DNA from: Candidatus Bathyarchaeota archaeon ex4484_135
Lineage (GTDB): Archaea; Thermoproteota; Bathyarchaeia; EX4484-135
NCBI GenBank assembly: GCA_002255025.1
Contig: NJEJ01000030.1
Location: 1 to 9,907, forward strand
Length of the DNA: 9,907 bases
Reading direction: 5' to 3'
Below, piece by piece: positions 6,601-9,907 of this stretch. Numbering within the stretch: the first letter of the stretch is position 1; every line of letters starts with the position of its first letter. The notes below the pieces were generated by a model. That model was not told the origin of the DNA. It was given only the letters and a program-made list of their open reading frames with translations, and did no database searches. Made by a program: the position numbers and the translations under genes.

Positions 6601-9600
6601 ACCGTTATGCCGGGCGCCCAGCCACCCGGATACCAGCATGGATCACGGAACATGTAGTAGTCGACGACCACCACTACCTTGCCCTTGCCGTAAAGGCCGT
6701 CCACAACGATAGGCCAGTAGCCGGTCTCATACCAGGTTCCGTTGACTGGATGCCACCTGGCGAAGGTGCCGTTCAGCCAGGCAACGGCCATCAGGGTCGG
6801 GTTTATGTCGGTTCTGAGAGTCATGTTGGCGTGGAACCAGTGCACGAAGAGCCTGTCCACGTCCCTTATGTAGTCCCTTTGGGCCACCGTGGCGTTCGTT
6901 ATGAACCAGTCGGTCACGTTCTCCGTGTAGCCCATGACATCCACATCACCGAATATGTCCTGCCAGACTATGCCGAAGGCGCCTGTGAACTCCGTGTAGT
7001 TCAGGTTCACGTAGCCCGTGCTCATGTCGGCCACCATGTGGCCGCTACCGAGGAAGAGCAGGCGGCCGCCGTAGTACACGTAGTCGGGCAGCACGGAGGC
7101 CAGGCTCTCGTAGATGGCCTCCCTGTCAGCCACCATGCCGTAGAACGGCGTGTAGAGGAACAGCGGGTCGGTGTAGTCTATGTACCTCTCGTCCTCGCAC
7201 CAGAGCGGGCCAGGCAGCACGAATATGTCGTACTGCATGAGCTCCTCGAAGCGGTACGTGTACCACCAGTTGCCCATGTCGTCCTTGTGGAAGTAGACCA
7301 CACGGTAGAACTCTGGCCCCCTCGGGTCGTACTCCAGTGTGAAGAACGGGTACCTGAAGAAGATGCGGTAGCCCTGCTCGTACAGCTCACTCCACAGCAT
7401 CGAGTAGTGCTTCTCTGTGACGCAGACGTATCTGTAGTAGTAGTCGCCCCTCTCCGGGTCGAACATTATCTCGTAGTAATACGGATCGTAGGACCTCAGC
7501 GTGCAATCAACAAGCACCTTCATGCCGTAAGCGCCCCTGGCCAGCCTGAGGGGTGCATCGAGGAACCACCTTATGATGAGCTCGCCCAGCACGAGGTTAT
7601 CAGCTGCGTTCAGACCCTCGTCGCTCAGTATGAAGTCGTCAGCCACTACCACTACCTTGCCGGTATCGCTCCAGGCGGCCACGGTCGGGAAGTGCGGGTC
7701 CCAAGCGACCGTGACGGCAGGCTCGGACACCACGAGGCTGGCCTTCGGGCACGTGAAGAGTTCGTCGGCTATGATGGACCAAGTGCGGTCATAGAGCGTG
7801 GTCGTGTAATTGGCGATAGGGTGCGTGGTGTTTACTGCCATGCTGTAGCCTCCGCCGACCACATCAGACCAGGTTATGCCCCAGTGCTCCGTGAATATGT
7901 TGGCCTCCGTGACATTCTTGTAGTAGATCGGGAAGCCGTACACATCGTAGCCGACAACATAGCCCCCGGCCAGGTTATCGCCTATGACGAGCAGGTTGCC
8001 GCCGTGCTCCACGAAGGTTACGACATCCTCTATGGGCAGCGTCAACGGGTCGTAGTGTAGCGGGTCGGGTATGATGAGTATGTTGAACTCGGTTAGGTTG
8101 TAGCAGGGCATGTAAATAACCGGAAGGCCCGAGTAGGTCGTCTCCTCCACCTTGACGCACTCTATCTGGTCTATCACGAAGCCATCGTAGGCGATCCACG
8201 GGTCACTGTAGAGGGCCACTATGGCCTTACAACCTGGCACCTCTACCCATAAGTCCTCGTAGTAGCCCGTGAAGGCCTCTATGAGCGTGTAGTTCTCATC
8301 GTAGACGTAGATCCAATCCCAGTAGTCCTCGACATCTATGTAGACGAAGTGGATGCGTATGCGATCGCACTCCACGCCGGGCGGGCAGGTGATGTTCCAC
8401 TCGTGGTACCAGTCTGTTGGGTAGGGGTGCGGGCTCTCCACGACCATGGGCACGCATGCGGAAGTGGCGTTCCACCTTATGGGCGTCTCACCGCTGAATA
8501 CCACGTTGGCACCATCGGCGGACAGGACACTGAAGTAGCTCATGAACTGCTCGTAGGCTGTGTAGTACGGGTGGCTCCAGACCAGAATGTTAGCCTCGGA
8601 GAAGTCGAACCAGACCTTGGTCACCTTACGCACGTAATCTATGGCGTACTTATCGGCCCTGAAGCCCCAGTAGGTTATGCTGAAGTCGCTCTCCAAGACT
8701 ATGTAGACGGTGTCGCCCGGCACCCATGGCGTCCAGATGTCCTCGTAGTAGCCCGTGTAGACAGCTATGAGGTTCCAGTCAGCGTCATAGATGTACACGT
8801 AGTCACAGTAGTCCTCGACGTCGATCTTCTCGAAGTGGACGGATATGGCCTTGGCGCCAGGATGAGTGAGCGTGTAGACCTCGTACATGTCGTTGTAGTA
8901 CGGGTGCGGGCTCTCTATGAGGCACGGGTAGGTCTTCTCTATGGTTACCACGGGCGACTCGTAGGGCACGGGGCCGGGCTTGGCGGGTATGGTCTCCGTC
9001 GGGGCAGGTATGGCCCTAGTCATCTTGGGGGCTTCCTCGAGCATGTAGTAGGCGGCCGTGACGTTGATGACGCCAGAGCCCTGTATGTTGTGGTCATAAG
9101 GCTCGCCCGTCACGGGGTTGATGAGCTTCCAGGCACCACGCCTGAGGGCTATCTCTATGGCCGCAGGCGTGGCACCCGGGAAGGCCTGGAGCAGCAGGGC
9201 CACAGCACCAGCGACGTGCGGGGCGGCGAAGCTGGTACCGCCCCAGGTTATCCAATAGACGCACTCGGCCGGAGGCCTGGTCCAGTAGCCGAGCCAGTCA
9301 CAGGCCATGACGGTGCCTTCAGCAGGAGCCAGCACGTCCGGGAAGGACATCATGGTGTGGACCGTCGGGCCCCTGCTGGAGTAATCGCTTATCCTCAGGG
9401 CCTCGCTTAAAGAGCCAACGGCTATGGCACCGAGCTCGGCAGCAGGAGCCCCGCCCGTCCAGAGGTATGGGCCAGCGTTGCCAGCAGCACAGACCACTAC
9501 TACGCCGTTGCTGACGGCCCACTCAATGGCGATGCGTTCAGGGTCGAGCTCAGGCGGGTACTGAGGCCCGCCGAAGGAGCAGCTCAGTATGTCAGCACCG

Positions 9601-9907
9601 TGCTCAACGCTCCACTCTATGGCCTTGAGTATCCAGTCCCAGAAGGCGAAGCCGTAGGAGCAGAAGGCCTTGGCGTTCAGCAGGACGGCACTAGGAGCCA
9701 TACCGACGTTAGTGCCGGGGGCAACCCAGCCGATTATATCGCCGCTGTAGTAGAGGTCCCAGACAGCACCACCGGGCTCGCCCGTGCCCGCAATTATGGA
9801 GGCACAGGCGGTCCCGTGGCCGAGGTAGTCGTTGGCGTCCTCAGGAGGCAGCCAGTCTATGCCCGTGACGAAGGAGGCCTCGGCTATGACCTTGCCCTTG
9901 AGGGTGG
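3642..9907 (-). CDS. giant multidomain subtilisin-family (S8) cell-surface protease, 5' end outside window
   Basis: The visible part is 2087 residues. The frame is open to the right edge, so the methionine at 9699-9701 is internal. The S8 domain covers about residues 1-290. Catalytic His is in GHGTACAS (9816-9818), the oxyanion Asn in CAAGNAG (9477-9479) and catalytic Ser in GGTSFAAPH (9231-9233). The catalytic Asp, signal peptide and any propeptide are beyond the window. Downstream come a Pro-rich linker, CUB-like domains at 8637-8930 and 8160-8462, three amidotransferase-like modules (7551-8621, 6543-7526, 4770-5636), a CARDB-like domain (6177-6533), a beta domain (5637-6089), three Ig-like domains (3756-4673), a membrane helix (3663-3731) and a basic KRRSS end. 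About two dozen N-x-S/T sequons are present. The picture is a secreted protease anchored by its C terminus, probably degrading proteins or acting in the S-layer, as known for large archaeal surface subtilases. The substrate is unknown. Confidence 0.92.
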   Translation of the reverse strand, partial: TLKGKVIAEASFVTGIDWLPPEDANDYLGHGTACASIIAGTGEPGGAVWDLYYSGDIIGWVAPGTNVGMAPSAVLLNAKAFCSYGFAFWDWILKAIEWSVEHGADILSCSFGGPQYPPELDPERIAIEWAVSNGVVVVCAAGNAGPYLWTGGAPAAELGAIAVGSLSEALRISDYSSRGPTVHTMMSFPDVLAPAEGTVMACDWLGYWTRPPAECVYWITWGGTSFAAPHVAGAVALLLQAFPGATPAAIEIALRRGAWKLINPVTGEPYDHNIQGSGVINVTAAYYMLEEAPKMTRAIPAPTETIPAKPGPVPYESPVVTIEKTYPCLIESPHPYYNDMYEVYTLTHPGAKAISVHFEKIDVEDYCDYVYIYDADWNLIAVYTGYYEDIWTPWVPGDTVYIVLESDFSITYWGFRADKYAIDYVRKVTKVWFDFSEANILVWSHPYYTAYEQFMSYFSVLSADGANVVFSGETPIRWNATSACVPMVVESPHPYPTDWYHEWNITCPPGVECDRIRIHFVYIDVEDYWDWIYVYDENYTLIEAFTGYYEDLWVEVPGCKAIVALYSDPWIAYDGFVIDQIECVKVEETTYSGLPVIYMPCYNLTEFNILIIPDPLHYDPLTLPIEDVVTFVEHGGNLLVIGDNLAGGYVVGYDVYGFPIYYKNVTEANIFTEHWGITWSDVVGGGYSMAVNTTHPIANYTTTLYDRTWSIIADELFTCPKASLVVSEPAVTVAWDPHFPTVAAWSDTGKVVVVADDFILSDEGLNAADNLVLGELIIRWFLDAPLRLARGAYGMKVLVDCTLRSYDPYYYEIMFDPERGDYYYRYVCVTEKHYSMLWSELYEQGYRIFFRYPFFTLEYDPRGPEFYRVVYFHKDDMGNWWYTYRFEELMQYDIFVLPGPLWCEDERYIDYTDPLFLYTPFYGMVADREAIYESLASVLPDYVYYGGRLLFLGSGHMVADMSTGYVNLNYTEFTGAFGIVWQDIFGDVDVMGYTENVTDWFITNATVAQRDYIRDVDRLFVHWFHANMTLRTDINPTLMAVAWLNGTFARWHPVNGTWYETGYWPIVVDGLYGKGKVVVVVDYYMFRDPCWYPGGWAPGITVPENDMLAHNIFKYFLYVDDIARRADLAVEISYPTYTEPCHNVTIIVTITNLGTYNGSIDAVHIRAYRLSDGELIFSNDTVYAEKPWLVPGQSITLEFTFHANSTLAFDRIHLVVWVDAYWIAPDTARFWEATQNNVAFTGWCRPEWWIYLWPPYGQLTPFWCYPDITVINKTPREGDSPLLTAVLPEEGYNEYSAPYVAKFPGDFNMFTADIATSRDLYDARLVIEGNVSEIASFATISPIVPPLTPCHTGFNLFGYMWTAMGDEYYLGYVPALPGHAEAPVLICIPEDAEPGLYTGYIALYDGEELVATMPLAFRVEEPLGKVLYDDIYGWWWLEYEYFWLWVYAARSGFDLDPLWYTLTRWWLTDIYMIVETAHPWEIVPSIVNSWNTMLAGYCALIEANPWAWPDWWLWYADLTDLQYGSCFPTFAYANYWNMTAAIVEDGGGLLILSGFYPYTPNDFIPEWAYEHAHFLTTYPFRFVDWNISDSQLFDHEINAGVEALPGFQILGRYVGAVPFIWVNCTSLELADWAVGMPTIVAMGINDILPYAPSVTPPGSFGPAVVTVEKLVFGPNVVKRVVLVSGSAQFLPEVLEYGDWYTFIMAWLFGVSDPGFGTPSHNYPWTIETWTGNLLSYLCTVKSNMPPTIESLTPEAGAVVTPGEEVRVAVKAVDDMTGTTDITVTGYIVYYCCGNYIFICTLDFTYDPATETYVATWKPLPGVESGTYVVFVTATDITGFSTEATTWFVVNYPPQITKAEVEPSSLYINETALVKIEAYDPEDYYELTVTIRVLTPEGTWMDLSVFGENGRWSAYFTATTVGAYKVYAYVTDTLGTTTSLLVGVVECVSRAPSLRPGGSPVISPIVVTQGEKVTIGFTASDPDGELLTAEIRIVRPDGKVDVVVLTGYGPEWTYVYSTEGKPIGTYEVYVTVTDPHGMASSLYLGSFHVEPKPSMLAKAAPYSGLSGTVLGAAAVALAAASLIKRRSS
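3663..3731 (-). other. C-terminal membrane anchor of the protease
   Basis: The end of the protein has an Ala/Leu/Val-rich helix of about 20 residues, beginning at GLSGTVLGAAAVALAAAS and followed by IKRRSS. A hydrophobic segment with a basic tail is the usual anchor of archaeal surface proteins. No PGF-type archaeosortase motif is visible, so permanent membrane anchoring is more likely than sorting-enzyme processing. Confidence 0.75.
3756..4673 (-). repeat. three tandem Ig-like domains before the membrane anchor
   Basis: The domains lie at about 4356-4673, 4062-4352 and 3756-4058. Each opens with a Pro-rich linker (PPTIES, PPQITKAEV, APSLRP). Each then has a charged turn before an alternating strand (GEEVRVAVKAVDD, NETALVKIEAYDPED, GEKVTIGFTASDPDG) and a closing G-x-Y-x-V strand with T-D (GTYVVFVTATD, GAYKVYAYVTD, GTYEVYVTVTD). 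This is the pattern of bacterial and archaeal Ig/PKD-like stalk domains. They probably hold the functional domains away from the membrane. Confidence 0.7.
4770..8621 (-). repeat. three diverged amidotransferase-like (GldG/IFT52/DUF4350-type) modules
   Basis: The three modules lie at 7551-8621, 6543-7526 and 4770-5636. Each has the same order of elements: a first strand (KVWFDFSEAN, KVLVDCTLRS, KVLYDDIYGW), a helix, a second strand (FNILIIPDP, YDIFVLPGP, TDIYMIVET), a glycine turn and strand (HGGNLLVIGD, YGGRLLFLGS, DGGGLLILSG), a late strand (GKVVVVADDF, GKVVVVVDYY, VKRVVLVSGS) and a final helix (LGELIIRWFLD, AHNIFKYFLY, FIMAWLFGVSD). This resembles the class-I glutamine-amidotransferase-like fold. 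No Cys-His-Glu catalytic arrangement was seen, so the modules are probably non-enzymatic. Confidence 0.5.
6177..6533 (-). other. CARDB-like beta domain of the protease
   Basis: The segment starts RADLAVEISYP and continues with NVTIIVTITNLGT, then VPGQSITLEFTF and HLVVWVDA. This is the usual strand pattern of CARDB domains: D-L-x-V, then V-T-I-x-N-x-G, then a L-x-P-G-x-S turn, then a V-D strand. It sits between the second and third amidotransferase-like modules and is likely a structural spacer or adhesion module. Confidence 0.6.
8160..8930 (-). repeat. two CUB-like domains in the protease (8637-8930 and 8160-8462)
   Basis: Both copies share ESPHPY near the start, then IDVEDYCDYVYIYD or IDVEDYWDWIYVYD, then TGYYEDIW or TGYYEDLW, then a Ser-Asp pair (ESDFSITYWGF or YSDPWIAYDGF). 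This order resembles the CUB domain consensus: ESPNYP, then a D-x-x-x-IYDG strand, then SD followed by GF. The copies also share DNA words such as TCCTCGTAGTAGCCCGTG on the plus strand, so they likely arose by duplication. CUB domains are extracellular binding modules, sometimes calcium-dependent, and the acidic residues in IDVEDY might bind a metal. Confidence 0.6.

Noticed and set aside
6267..8060. A 597-codon open frame on the plus strand inside the protease gene
   Set aside because: It is the exact antisense of the well-supported protease domains. Its product is dominated by Val, His, Arg and Gly patterns that arise from the complementary codons of Tyr-, Asp- and Val-rich sequence, and it has no recognisable domain.
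8349..9410. A 353-codon open frame on the plus strand
   Set aside because: Antisense to the catalytic and CUB-like regions of the protease, with the same artificial composition; it runs opposite to the S8 active-site motifs.
3642..9701. The protease starting at the ATG at 9699-9701
   Set aside because: The frame stays open to the right edge, and the 68 residues upstream include GHGTACAS with the catalytic His. A start at 9701 would remove an essential active-site residue.

Overview
The window looks like the chromosome of a thermophilic archaeon, probably of the TACK group (Thermoproteota, Korarchaeota or relatives). The evidence is TATA-like boxes about 26 bases ahead of inferred transcript starts, short or absent leaders, GGTG-type ribosome binding sites, frequent AGG and ATA codons, a small 2x[4Fe-4S] ferredoxin, and very large secreted proteins rich in Trp, Tyr and N-glycosylation sequons. 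The exact phylum cannot be settled by reading alone.

Layout: the 3' end of a plus-strand gene (1-162) converges, with only 4 bases between stop codons, on a run of minus-strand genes. In transcription order (right to left) these are: a giant cell-surface subtilisin-family protease whose 5' end lies beyond the right edge (3642-9907); a frame-disrupted small reading frame (3412-3604); a radical SAM protein of the putative DNA repair/modification family with a helix-hairpin-helix tail (2243-3346); a membrane protein with the architecture of eukaryotic ribophorin I (408-2207); and the ferredoxin (167-355). The last three each have their own TATA-like element, so this is not clearly one operon.

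Two items stand out. The 599-residue membrane protein has a signal peptide, a sequon-rich extracytoplasmic part, one membrane helix and a cytoplasmic coiled coil, plus several short motifs in the order found in ribophorin I (Ost1), an accessory subunit of the eukaryotic oligosaccharyltransferase. The protease is a mosaic. After the catalytic domain come two CUB-like domains, three modules that look like a GldG/IFT52-type glutamine-amidotransferase-like fold, a CARDB-like domain, another beta domain, three Ig-like domains and a C-terminal membrane anchor. The second CUB-like domain appears to sit inside the first amidotransferase-like module.

A possible common theme is the cell surface: a heavily glycosylated anchored protease, and a candidate accessory factor for N-glycosylation nearby. 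This link is inference. The radical SAM protein and ferredoxin may be related by iron-sulfur chemistry, but nothing in the sequence proves it. No RNA gene, CRISPR array or insertion sequence was seen.
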